DNA of 64,000 nucleotides from Frondihabitans sp. 762G35 (GTDB taxonomy: Bacteria > Actinomycetota > Actinomycetes > Actinomycetales > Microbacteriaceae): contig NZ_CP014619.1 of assembly GCF_002074055.1 (NCBI RefSeq), positions 3,195,002 to 3,259,001 on the forward strand. The letters run 5' to 3'. The notes beneath the pieces were generated by a model. It was not told where the DNA came from and did not search any database. It saw nothing but the letters and a program-made list of their open reading frames with translations. The number at the start of each line of letters is the position of its first letter. Positions within the stretch are counted from its first letter, which is position 1. A program made the position numbers and the translations under genes. Of this stretch, positions 7,360 through 14,748 are shown in pieces.

Positions 7360-8745
7360 TCAGGGCTTGCGCAGGTCGTGGAGCGTCGCGTGCAGCGGCT
7401 CGGTCTCCCAGCGCGGCTCGAAGGTCGAGGCCGCGGGGTCGAGGAGGAGGTGCAGCCGGTGCGGCGTCTCGATGAACGCGACGTCGATCGCCACGGACGT
7501 GCCCGCGCGCGCGGCACTGACGGCGAGCGGCCCGGTGACGGACCATGCTCCTGCGCCGATCTCGGCCTCGAGCACGTCGTCGCCGTCGACCAGGACCAGG
7601 GTCGCCGGCGCGTCGCCGGAGCCCCGCTCGACGCGGACCTCGCGGAACGTGGCGAACCCGACGGGCGCACCCGACGCCTTCGCGAACGTCTGCGCGTCGA
7701 GGTCGCCGAGCGGCTCACCCTCGACGGGCGAGAGGGCCGCGGACGCGAGTCGGCGGGCGAGGGCGTCGTCGGCGTCCGCGTCGGTCGGGGCGTCGATCGC
7801 GGGGAGCAGGTGCTCCCACGCCGCGTCGAGCACGGCCTGCATGTCGATGCTCTGGCTGGTGATGGCGAGGACCACGTCGTGCTCGGGGAGGACCACGCAG
7901 AACTGCCCGTAGGCGCCGTCGCCGCGGAAGCCGTGCCGCGCCATCCAGAACTGGAAGCCGTAGCCCTGCTGCCAGTCGGGGTTCTCCCACTGCGGGTTGT
8001 CGATGTGCTTGCGGGTGGCCTCCTCGACCCAGGCCTCGGTGAGGATCCGCTCGCCCTCCCAGACGCCGCGCTGCAGGTAGAGCTGGCCGAGCTTCGCGAT
8101 CGACTCGGTCGTGGCGTGGAGGCCGCTGTAGCCGAGCTCTCCCCCGGACGCGTCGGTGACCCAGGCGGCCTGCTCGATCCCGAGCGGGTCGAGGAGGCGC
8201 GGGCGCAGGTAGTCGAGCAGGGAGCCGCCCGTCACCTTCCGCACGATGGCCCCGAGCGAGTAGGTGCACGGCTGGTTGTAGGCGAAGACGGTGCCCGGCT
8301 CCTCGTCGGGCCGCAGGAGCAGGAACCCTCGCACGAGGTTCTCCGGATCGAGGGCCTGAGCGCGCTCGATGGTCTCGTCGGCGTGGCCGCTCGCCATCGC
8401 GAGGACGTGACGGACCAGGATGCGCCGGCTCCGCTCGTCGGTGATGTCGGCCTCGAACTCGGGGAAGTAGCTCACGACGGGCGCATCGAGGTCGATCAGA
8501 CCCTCCTCGACGGCCAGGCCCACCGCGGCGGCGGTGAAGCTCTTGCTGAGCGAGTAGAGCAGGTGCACGCGCTCGGGCTCGTAGGGGGCCCACCAGCCCT
8601 GGGCGGCGACACGGCCGTGGCGCAGCAGGAGGAGACTGTGCGGCTCCACGTCGGGAGCCGCGTCGAGCGCGTCGAGGAAGGCGGTCACACCCCCCGCAGC
8701 GATTCCGAGGGCGGACGGGGTGCTGAGAGGGAACGTCGTCGTCAC
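7360..8745 (-). CDS. serine hydrolase, beta-lactamase/class C fold
   Basis: A 461-residue protein from a GTG start, with no signal peptide. The SxxK catalytic motif is SLSK in LLYSLSKSFTAAA (about residue 66). A Tyr motif (FAYNQPCTYSLG) follows about 105 residues later, and YGFQFWM is a typical late block. Residues 1-365 make the hydrolase. The last ~90 form a small beta-rich C-terminal domain with VERGSGDAPATLVLVDGDD. Substrate is unknown (esterase or peptidase). It lies 34 bp after the patatin gene on the same strand, so both may be co-transcribed. Confidence 0.82.
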   Translation of the reverse strand: MTTTFPLSTPSALGIAAGGVTAFLDALDAAPDVEPHSLLLLRHGRVAAQGWWAPYEPERVHLLYSLSKSFTAAAVGLAVEEGLIDLDAPVVSYFPEFEADITDERSRRILVRHVLAMASGHADETIERAQALDPENLVRGFLLLRPDEEPGTVFAYNQPCTYSLGAIVRKVTGGSLLDYLRPRLLDPLGIEQAAWVTDASGGELGYSGLHATTESIAKLGQLYLQRGVWEGERILTEAWVEEATRKHIDNPQWENPDWQQGYGFQFWMARHGFRGDGAYGQFCVVLPEHDVVLAITSQSIDMQAVLDAAWEHLLPAIDAPTDADADDALARRLASAALSPVEGEPLGDLDAQTFAKASGAPVGFATFREVRVERGSGDAPATLVLVDGDDVLEAEIGAGAWSVTGPLAVSAARAGTSVAIDVAFIETPHRLHLLLDPAASTFEPRWETEPLHATLHDLRKP

Positions 8746-8779
8746 CCCTCCACCCTACGGCTGTCCGGCCACGAGCGTC

Positions 8780-9664
8780 TCAGCTCCAGAACGCGTCGAG
8801 CTCCGCGGCGAGGCGGCGGCCCTGCTCGCGGCCGGCGCGGGCCGCGGGGACGCGGGTCGCAGGATCGAGGGGGTTGGCTCCCAGCGCCTCCTGCGAGGCG
8901 TCGTCGGCCCAGACGACCCGGACCCGGGCGGGGGCGAGAGCCTCGAGCTGCTCGTCGGGCACGGCCCTGCCGAGCGGCGACACCTCCGCGGAGGGGACGA
9001 GGACCAGCACGCGGCGGGCACCGGCGGCGAGGTCGGCGTTGGCGACGGTGCGGGTGCCGCCGTCCATGAAGAGGCGGTCGCCGATCGCGACGGGGGGCCA
9101 CACCCCCGGCACGGCGCAGCTCGCGGCGACGGCATCGACGAGGTCGGCGCCCGACGAGCGGTCGAAGACGACGAACTCGCCGGTGACGGCATCGACGGCG
9201 GGGACGAGGAGCGGTCGCTCCGGCCACTCCCGGCGGGGGAGCCGCGCCTCGATCACGGCGCGGCGGACGGCGGGCGCGGGGGTCTCGGCCTCGCGGGCGA
9301 CCACGCCCAGGCGCCTCCTGGCCTCCTCCGGCGACGACGCACCGGTGACCGCGTCGGCCATGATGCCGCCGAGGAGCTGCAGGTCGATCGTGGCGGCGAG
9401 CTCCGCCGACTCCTCGGCGACCTGCCGCTCGAACAGGTCGGCCACGGGGATGCCGGTGGCGAGCTGGGCGGCGACGGTCGAGCCCGCGGACGTGCCGATG
9501 AGGGTGGTCTCGAGCCCCAGAAGCCGCTCGACCAGACCCGGGGACTCGTCGCTCAGCCCGCGCAGGAACCCGGTCTCCCACGCGATGCCGGCGACACCGC
9601 CGCCCGCGAGGACGAGGGCGTTCTCGGTCGTGACGGCGGGGTGGTCGCTGCTCTGTCTCTCCAT
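8780..9664 (-). CDS. patatin-like phospholipase
   Basis: A 294-residue protein. The oxyanion loop LVLAGGGVAGIAWETGFLRG, the nucleophile elbow GTSAG (Ser near residue 59) and the DGG motif with the catalytic Asp (FMDGGTRTVANADLAAGA) make a full Ser-Asp dyad. Such enzymes act as lipid acyl hydrolases in the cytoplasm or as effectors, and nothing here points to secretion. It lies 54 bp after the four-helix membrane gene and before the serine hydrolase on the same strand. Confidence 0.88.
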   Translation of the reverse strand: MERQSSDHPAVTTENALVLAGGGVAGIAWETGFLRGLSDESPGLVERLLGLETTLIGTSAGSTVAAQLATGIPVADLFERQVAEESAELAATIDLQLLGGIMADAVTGASSPEEARRRLGVVAREAETPAPAVRRAVIEARLPRREWPERPLLVPAVDAVTGEFVVFDRSSGADLVDAVAASCAVPGVWPPVAIGDRLFMDGGTRTVANADLAAGARRVLVLVPSAEVSPLGRAVPDEQLEALAPARVRVVWADDASQEALGANPLDPATRVPAARAGREQGRRLAAELDAFWS

Positions 9665-9718
9665 GGGTCGGACTCTACCGAGGGGGTCCGACAGCGGTGG
9701 TCGCCGTGGGTGCCGCCC

Positions 9719-10276
9719 TCACGAGGCGGTCGGGCCGACGCCACGCGCGGCGACGCGCCGCGCGTTCGCGAGCCAGCGGACCTGACGCGGCACTCCGAAG
9801 GCGAGCGCTCCGACCACGACGGCGATCTCCGCCGCGAAAGCCCAGTCGATCCAGCTCCCGTCCCACCGCACCAGCTGCGCGATCCCCTGCAGGAGACCGC
9901 CCGCCATGATGAGCAGGAGCGGGCTCATGGCCCGCGGCACCGAGGCGACGTAGGCATCCGCGAAGTCCGCGGCGACGATCCGGTCCGAGGCGTCGAGAAC
10001 CGACAGGTCCCCCGAGACGACGGCGCGCCGGATGCCCTTCCTCCGCGCCTGGTCGAGTCCCTCCAGAGCCGCGGGGCGGTGGTCGGGTTCGAGGTTCGAG
10101 GTATAAGCGACGAAACCACCTGCGAGGGTCGCCAGGCCGAGCACCACGAAGAGGCCGCTGATCGTCCGTACCCCGCTGCCGTGTCGCAGAAGGACGAGGA
10201 GAGAGCCGGCGACGGCGATCACGACGAACGTGACCCAGACGCGACGGCGGCGGAGCGGGGCGAGGAGGACGCGCAT
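9719..10276 (-). CDS. four-helix membrane protein, unknown
   Basis: A 185-residue protein with about four transmembrane helices, near residues 12-30, 38-58, 113-131 and 143-160. A hydrophilic cytoplasmic or external loop with DQARRKGIRRAVVSGDLS lies in the middle. I recognise no family. It begins 10 bp after the TetR stop and is almost surely in that operon, so TetR may control it. Function is not assigned. Confidence 0.7.
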   Translation of the reverse strand: MRVLLAPLRRRRVWVTFVVIAVAGSLLVLLRHGSGVRTISGLFVVLGLATLAGGFVAYTSNLEPDHRPAALEGLDQARRKGIRRAVVSGDLSVLDASDRIVAADFADAYVASVPRAMSPLLLIMAGGLLQGIAQLVRWDGSWIDWAFAAEIAVVVGALAFGVPRQVRWLANARRVAARGVGPTAS

Positions 10277-10286
10277 CCTGCCAGTC

Positions 10287-10859
10287 TCACCCCCTTCCGC
10301 CGACGCGGGCGAACGCCGCCACCACGTCGTCGAGGATCGCGACGAGAGGCGCGGTGGCCTCCTCGTCGGCGAGCCAGCGCTCCAGGGTCGCGTCGAAGAC
10401 GCTGACGGCCAGGCGTCCGGCGACGTCGGCGTCGAGCTCCGACAGACCGCGCCGCAGGAACGCCGAAGCGGCCGCCTCGTGCATGATCGCCGCCTTGCGG
10501 AGCTCGCGCTCGCGGAGACCCTCGTCGGACCGGACGATGCGTCGGCGCGCCAGGAAGTCGGGCCGGTACGACTCCAGCCGGGGCAGGACCACCGTGCCGA
10601 GCCCCCGGCGGATGACGGCGAGGGGCGAGAGGGCAGGATCCGCGCCGTCCACGACCTCCGCGACGATCGCCGGGAGGTCCTGCTCCTCGACGAAGAGGAC
10701 CTCGCGCTTGTCGGTGTAGTGCCGGAAGAACGTGCGCGTCGTGAGCCCGGCCCGCTCGGCGATCTGCGGCACGGTCGTCGCGCCGAAGCCCTGCTCGAGG
10801 AACAGGTCGAGGGCCGCCTCGCGCAGTCGACCCGCGGATCCGGGTGCCCATCTCGTCAT
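10287..10859 (-). CDS. TetR-family repressor
   Basis: A 190-residue protein with an N-terminal HTH (DLFLEQGFGATTVPQIAERA, then GLTTRTFFRHYTDKREVLF) and a C-terminal ligand domain. Divergent from the SDR gene. The 113-bp gap between them holds three repeats of AGTGTCAT, the likely operators, so it should repress itself, its downstream membrane gene and the divergent SDR-dehydrogenase pair. The inducer is unknown. Confidence 0.88.
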   Translation of the reverse strand: MTRWAPGSAGRLREAALDLFLEQGFGATTVPQIAERAGLTTRTFFRHYTDKREVLFVEEQDLPAIVAEVVDGADPALSPLAVIRRGLGTVVLPRLESYRPDFLARRRIVRSDEGLRERELRKAAIMHEAAASAFLRRGLSELDADVAGRLAVSVFDATLERWLADEEATAPLVAILDDVVAAFARVGGRG

Positions 10860-10874
10860 CCCGTCAACCTACGC

Positions 10875-10947
10875 GACAGCACGAAGTGTCATCAACTCGT
10901 TGACAGCACGGAGTGTCATCGGTCAGGATGACGACACTGAGTGTCAT
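10875..10947. promoter_or_regulatory. three-site TetR operator region
   Basis: GACAGCACGAAGTGTCATC (10875-10893), GACAGCACGGAGTGTCATC (10902-10920) and GACGACACTGAGTGTCAT (10930-10947). The third contains the palindrome GACACTGAGTGTC. The AGTGTC half-sites start at 10885, 10912 and 10940, so they are spaced 27 and 28 bp apart. They fill the gap between divergent TetR and SDR starts. Confidence 0.75.
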
Positions 10948-10972
10948 AGAGCTACCCGACCGAGGAGAAGAC

Positions 10973-11893
10973 ATGGCGAGCGACGACCGACCCGTTCTGG
11001 TGATCGGAGCGACCGGATTCGTGGGGCGCCGGATCGTGGCGGCCCTGGAGAGTCGCGGCGAGGCGGTCCGGTGTCTGGCGCGCACGCCCGTGAAGGCCGC
11101 CGACCTCGTCTCGGCGCGCGTCTCGGTGGTCCCGGGCGACATGCTCGATCCGGCCGCCGTCACCGCGGCCGCCGAGGGCGTCCGGGCCGTCGTCGTGTGC
11201 GTGCACACCATCTCGCGGCAGACGTCCCGCGGGGGCGGCGGCGACTTCATGGACGTCGAGGCCGAGGGCATCCGGAACGTCATCGCGGCGTGTGGGCGGG
11301 TCGGCGTCCGCCGGGTGATCTACGTCACGTCGATCGGGGTCGACGCCGCGGCGCCGAGCTCCTGGCTCCGGGGTCGCGCGGCCACGGAGCAGGCTCTCTT
11401 CTCCAGCGGACTCGACGCGACCGTGCTCCGACCGGGGATGGTCGTCGGTCGCGGCGGCGACGGCTTCGGCATCGTCACGCGCGCGGCGACGAAGCGCTTC
11501 GCCCTCGCGCTGGGGCGACCCGGTCAGCGGTTCCGGACCGTCGCCGTCGACGACGTCGCAGAGGACCTCGTCGACCTGCTCGACCACCCCGGAGCCGCGG
11601 GCCACGCGTTCGACCTCGGGTCCGACGACGTCCTCACGATGCGGGAGATGACCGCGGTCGTGGCCCGCCGGCTGGACCGCCGCCCGGGGGCCACCCTCAT
11701 CGTGCCGGCCTCCCTCATCCGGCTGCTTGCCCCGATCGTAGAACGCGTCGGCAGGATCCCCCGGGGCGCGATCGCGGGCATCGCCGGCGAGGGCGCCGAC
11801 GCGGACATGATCGGCGACCCCGGACCGCTGCGCGCACTCCTCGGCCGGAGCGACCGGCCGTTCGCCGACTCCCTCGACGGGCAGGTGCGGTGA
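10973..11893 (+). CDS. NAD(P)-binding SDR/NmrA-like reductase
   Basis: A 306-residue atypical SDR. The Rossmann motif GATGFVGRRIV lies near residue 10, VIYVTSIG mid-protein, and LRPGMVVGRGGDGFG follows. No YxxxK catalytic pair is obvious, as in NmrA-like or complex-I-assembly-like members. The ATG at 10973 is picked for its strong ribosome site (GAGGAGAAG). Earlier in-frame codons fall inside the operator. Its TGA overlaps the dehydrogenase start, so the two are co-translated. Substrate unknown. Confidence 0.82.
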   Translation: MASDDRPVLVIGATGFVGRRIVAALESRGEAVRCLARTPVKAADLVSARVSVVPGDMLDPAAVTAAAEGVRAVVVCVHTISRQTSRGGGGDFMDVEAEGIRNVIAACGRVGVRRVIYVTSIGVDAAAPSSWLRGRAATEQALFSSGLDATVLRPGMVVGRGGDGFGIVTRAATKRFALALGRPGQRFRTVAVDDVAEDLVDLLDHPGAAGHAFDLGSDDVLTMREMTAVVARRLDRRPGATLIVPASLIRLLAPIVERVGRIPRGAIAGIAGEGADADMIGDPGPLRALLGRSDRPFADSLDGQVR

Positions 11894-13020
11894 TGCCGAC
11901 CGCAGCCTTCGAGAACTCCGCCCCCGAGAACCCCCTCCCCTCCATGACCACACGACCGGAAGACGAACCCGTGACAGATCGAGCCCTCTGGCTCCGCACC
12001 CCCGGCGGCCGACTCCACCTCGGCGACGCCGACACCCCCGCTCCCGGCCCGGGCGAGATCGTCGTGGCGGCGCGCGCCGTCGCGGTGAATCCGATCGACG
12101 CCATGGGAGGCCTGCTGCGCCGGGTGGCTCTGCCCTGGCTGCGCTACCCGGCCGTCCTCGGCTCGGACGTCGCGGGCGAGGTCGTCGCCGTCGGCTCCGG
12201 CGTCTCGTCCGTCGCGCTCGGCGACCGCGTGGTCGCCTACGCGGTCGGGGTCGAGCGCAGCCGCAACGCCCCGTCGGAGGGGGCGTTTCGCACGCGGGTG
12301 ACGGTCCTCGCCTCCCTGACCGCTCCGATCCCGCCGAGCATGTCGTTCGAGGAGGCCTCGGTCCTCCCCCTCGCCCTGACGACCGCCGCCGCCGGACTCT
12401 TCGAACCCGACCAGCTCGCCCTCGCCCTCCCGAGCGCGACGCCGACCGACCGGAACGAGACGCTGCTCGTCCTCGGCGGCGCGACGAGCGTCGGGATGAA
12501 CGCCGTCCAGCTCGCGCGCAACGCCGGCTACGCCGTCGTCGCCACCGCGTCGGCCCGCAACGGCGGCCTCCTCCGCGGCCTCGGCGCCGACACGGTCGTC
12601 GATTATCACGACGGCGACGTGGTGGAGCAGCTGGCCCGCATCCTGCGCGAACGATCGCTCGCGGGGACGATCGCGGTCGCGGCCGGCACGCTCCGGCAGG
12701 CCATCGCCGTGAACAGGGCCGCAGGAGTCTCGGGCTCGGGCCGCATCGCCTCGGCGCACCCCACGCCCGACACGACGATCCGGGGTGCACTCGCTCGGCG
12801 TCGGGGGCTCCACGTCTCCGCGATCTGGGGCGGAAGCCCGAAGGACACCGACCTGGGCGGCGCGATCTGGAACGGCTTCCTGCCCGCCGCGCTCGCGGAC
12901 GGACGCTACCGGGCGGCTCCTGCCGCCACCGTCGTCGGCACCGGCCTCGAGGCGATCCCCGCGGCGCTCGATCGGCTGCGGGAGGGCGCGTCGGCGCAGA
13001 AGTTCGTGGTCACGCTCTGA
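11893..13020 (+). CDS. quinone-oxidoreductase-like (MDR) dehydrogenase
   Basis: A 375-residue medium-chain dehydrogenase/reductase. GroES-like domain: VNPIDAMGG and YPAVLGSDVAGEVVAVGSGV. Rossmann motif: LVLGGATSVGMNAVQLARNAGY near residue 195. No structural zinc Cys cluster is present, so it belongs with quinone reductases. The ATG at 11893 overlaps the SDR stop. ATG at 11944 or GTG at 11971 are alternatives that remove a low-complexity N-terminus. The 3' end overlaps a convergent small gene by 11 bp. Confidence 0.85.
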   Translation: MPTAAFENSAPENPLPSMTTRPEDEPVTDRALWLRTPGGRLHLGDADTPAPGPGEIVVAARAVAVNPIDAMGGLLRRVALPWLRYPAVLGSDVAGEVVAVGSGVSSVALGDRVVAYAVGVERSRNAPSEGAFRTRVTVLASLTAPIPPSMSFEEASVLPLALTTAAAGLFEPDQLALALPSATPTDRNETLLVLGGATSVGMNAVQLARNAGYAVVATASARNGGLLRGLGADTVVDYHDGDVVEQLARILRERSLAGTIAVAAGTLRQAIAVNRAAGVSGSGRIASAHPTPDTTIRGALARRRGLHVSAIWGGSPKDTDLGGAIWNGFLPAALADGRYRAAPAATVVGTGLEAIPAALDRLREGASAQKFVVTL

Positions 13021-13267
13021 CGGCGGGGCACTCGAGCGCCGTCGAGCGGTTGCCGGTGCCGCGGCGGATCACGTGCTCGGCCATCGGGGCGCCGCAGATC
13101 GGGCAGACGGGATCGACGGGCGCCCGGTAGGGCTCCTCGGGGTGGCCGGCACCGATGGAGGCCGGCCCGGCGATCGGGTACATGAAGCGGTTGAGGCGGC
13201 CCCAGAAACCGGGGACGCCGTCGAAGGGGGTCTGCGCCGGCGGACGACGCGTCTTTTCTTTGCGCAC
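13010..13267 (-). CDS. small CPICG zinc-ribbon-like protein
   Basis: An 85-residue protein from a GTG start. The C-terminal half holds CPICGAPMAEH and a further Cys in ALECP, a partial zinc-ribbon pattern. The N-terminal half contains FDGVPGFWGRLNRFMYP, a compact amphipathic region. No known function. It runs divergent from OhrR, with 31 bp between starts, and its last 11 bp overlap the dehydrogenase gene. The codon pattern fits a real gene. Confidence 0.6.
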   Translation of the reverse strand: MRKEKTRRPPAQTPFDGVPGFWGRLNRFMYPIAGPASIGAGHPEEPYRAPVDPVCPICGAPMAEHVIRRGTGNRSTALECPAVRA

Positions 13268-13273
13268 AAATAC

Positions 13274-13292
13274 TTAGGGTACTCGCTAAAAT
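13274..13292. promoter_or_regulatory. promoter/operator of ohrR
   Basis: TTAGGGTACTCGCTAA (13274-13289) is an imperfect inverted repeat. Its end overlaps TAAAAT (13287-13292), a good -10 box only six bases before the ohrR ATG. The transcript would thus start at or very near the ATG, making a leaderless message. Auto-repression by OhrR here is an inference. Confidence 0.45.
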
Positions 13293-13298
13293 GATCCC

Positions 13299-13739
13299 AT
13301 GGAAGACCCCCTCGCCCTCGACCGTCAGGTCTGCTTCGCCCTCGCGGCGACGAGCCGCAGCGTCATCGGGCTGTACCGGCCGATCCTCGAGCCGCTCGGC
13401 CTGACGCATCCGCAGTACCTCGTGATGCTCGCCCTCTGGGAACGGAGCCCGCTGCGGGTGCGCGACGTCGCCGACGCGCTGCTCGTCGACTCGGCCACGC
13501 TCAGCCCGCTGCTGAAGCGACTGGAGACCTCCGGCCTGATCAGCAGGAGCCGCAATGCCGACGACGAGCGCACCCTCGACATCGCCCTCACGGACGCCGG
13601 GGTCGCACTGCGCGCGCGTGCGCTCGAGGTGCCGGAGCAGGTCGTGTCACGACTGGGGGTGCCGCTGGAGCAGCTGGAGCGGATCCGCGACGAGCTGACC
13701 GGGCTGCTGGAGGCGAGCCGGGCGGCGCAGGAGCACTGA
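13299..13739 (+). CDS. ohrR: MarR-family peroxide sensor, OhrR type
   Basis: A 146-residue protein. The OhrR mark is the reactive Cys near the N-terminus in LDRQVCFALAATSRSVIGLY, followed by the winged helix (VRDVADALLVDSATLSPLLK with ERTLDIALTDAG as wing). OhrR proteins lose DNA binding when this Cys is oxidised by organic peroxide. The usual partner gene ohr is not beside it. Promoter elements overlap the start. A general MarR regulator is the alternative. Confidence 0.85.
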   Translation: MEDPLALDRQVCFALAATSRSVIGLYRPILEPLGLTHPQYLVMLALWERSPLRVRDVADALLVDSATLSPLLKRLETSGLISRSRNADDERTLDIALTDAGVALRARALEVPEQVVSRLGVPLEQLERIRDELTGLLEASRAAQEH

Positions 13740-13770
13740 GCCGGCGTCCCGTGGTGCACCGGTGTCCGGC

Positions 13771-13825
13771 GAGACTCCCCGTTTGGCGCCTTTCCGCGAA
13801 CATGATCGGCGTGTTGTGGAGTCTC
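13771..13825. repeat. single 55-bp palindromic element
   Basis: Starts GAGACTCC and ends GTGGAGTCTC, exactly 55 bp, with the core in reverse (GAACATGATCGGCG on plus). It lies 31 bp after the ohrR stop and before the xanthine dehydrogenase promoter region. Confidence 0.85.
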
Positions 13826-13905
13826 GCCGGGCGGCGGGCGTGGGCGGGGGCGGGGCGGGCGCAGCACGCACCGAACGCACGACATCGAGCGACCCGGGGC
13901 GTGGG

Positions 13906-13932
13906 GCAACACCCCCGTAACACGGATGAGGT
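13906..13932 (+). promoter_or_regulatory. GlnR-type box upstream of xanthine dehydrogenase
   Basis: GCAAC (13906-13910), six bases, GTAAC (13917-13921), six bases, GAGGT (13928-13932). The first two fit the GAAAC-N6-GTNAC alternation with one mismatch and the third is weak. The stretch AACACCCCCGTAACA is nearly the same as AACACCCCGGTCACA before uricase. The strong half-sites end 26 bp before the ATG. Confidence 0.55.
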
Positions 13933-13947
13933 TGACTCGGCAGTCAT

Positions 13948-14748
13948 ATGGACCTCATCACCGTGCGCGAGATCCGCACCCCGCGCCTCCGCAGCGACAT
14001 CGCCTTCGCCCCGGGCGAGCAGCCCCTCGGCGGCGGCACCTGGCTGTTCTCGGAGCCCCAGCCCGGCCTGACCGGCCTCGTCGACCTGACCGCGCTCGGC
14101 TGGGAGCCCGTCACGCGCACCGAGACGCACCTCGTGGTCGCCGCGACGTGCACGATCCGCGACCTGACACGCATCCCGCGCGACGACTCCTGGCCCGCCC
14201 ACGCGCTCCTCCGCCAGTGCGCCGACTCCCTCCTCGCCTCGTTCAAGATCTGGAACGTCGCCACCGTCGGGGGCAACGTCGCCACCGCCCTCCCCGCCGG
14301 CGCGATGACGTCGCTCCTGACCAGCCTCGACGCCGTGGCCGTCCTCTGGGGCCCCGGCGATTCCGAGCGCAGGATGCCCGTGGCCGACCTCGTCACCGGC
14401 GTCCGCACCACGGCTCTCGCCCCGGCCGAGGTGATCCGGTCCTTCGAGATCCCGCTGACGAGCCTCACCTCCCGCGTCGCGTTCCGGCGCATCTCGCTGT
14501 CGAACCTGGGCCGCTCCGGCGCCCTCGTCCTCGGTCGCGTCGACCCGAGCGGCGAGCGCGTCCTGACGATCACGGCCGCGACGCCGCGCCCGGTGCAGTT
14601 GCGCTTCGACGAGGCGCCCACCGCGGGTGCTCTGCGCGACGCCGTCGACCGCGTCGACGACTGGTACGACGACCCGCACGGCGCCCCCGACTGGCGCCGC
14701 GCGATGACGAGCCTCTTCGCCGAGGAGATCAGGAGCGAGCTGGCATGA
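13948..14748 (+). CDS. xdhB: xanthine dehydrogenase FAD-binding subunit
   Basis: A 266-residue protein of the CO-dehydrogenase flavoprotein/XDH FAD family. FAD-binding marks are LGGGTWLFSEPQ near residue 27 and the block WNVATVGGNVATALPAGAM near residues 102-120. It passes electrons from the FeS clusters to NAD+. Its stop overlaps the ATG of the fused FeS/molybdenum subunit (ATGA), giving a two-gene enzyme operon. Subunit letter naming varies among species. Confidence 0.93.
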   Translation: MDLITVREIRTPRLRSDIAFAPGEQPLGGGTWLFSEPQPGLTGLVDLTALGWEPVTRTETHLVVAATCTIRDLTRIPRDDSWPAHALLRQCADSLLASFKIWNVATVGGNVATALPAGAMTSLLTSLDAVAVLWGPGDSERRMPVADLVTGVRTTALAPAEVIRSFEIPLTSLTSRVAFRRISLSNLGRSGALVLGRVDPSGERVLTITAATPRPVQLRFDEAPTAGALRDAVDRVDDWYDDPHGAPDWRRAMTSLFAEEIRSELA

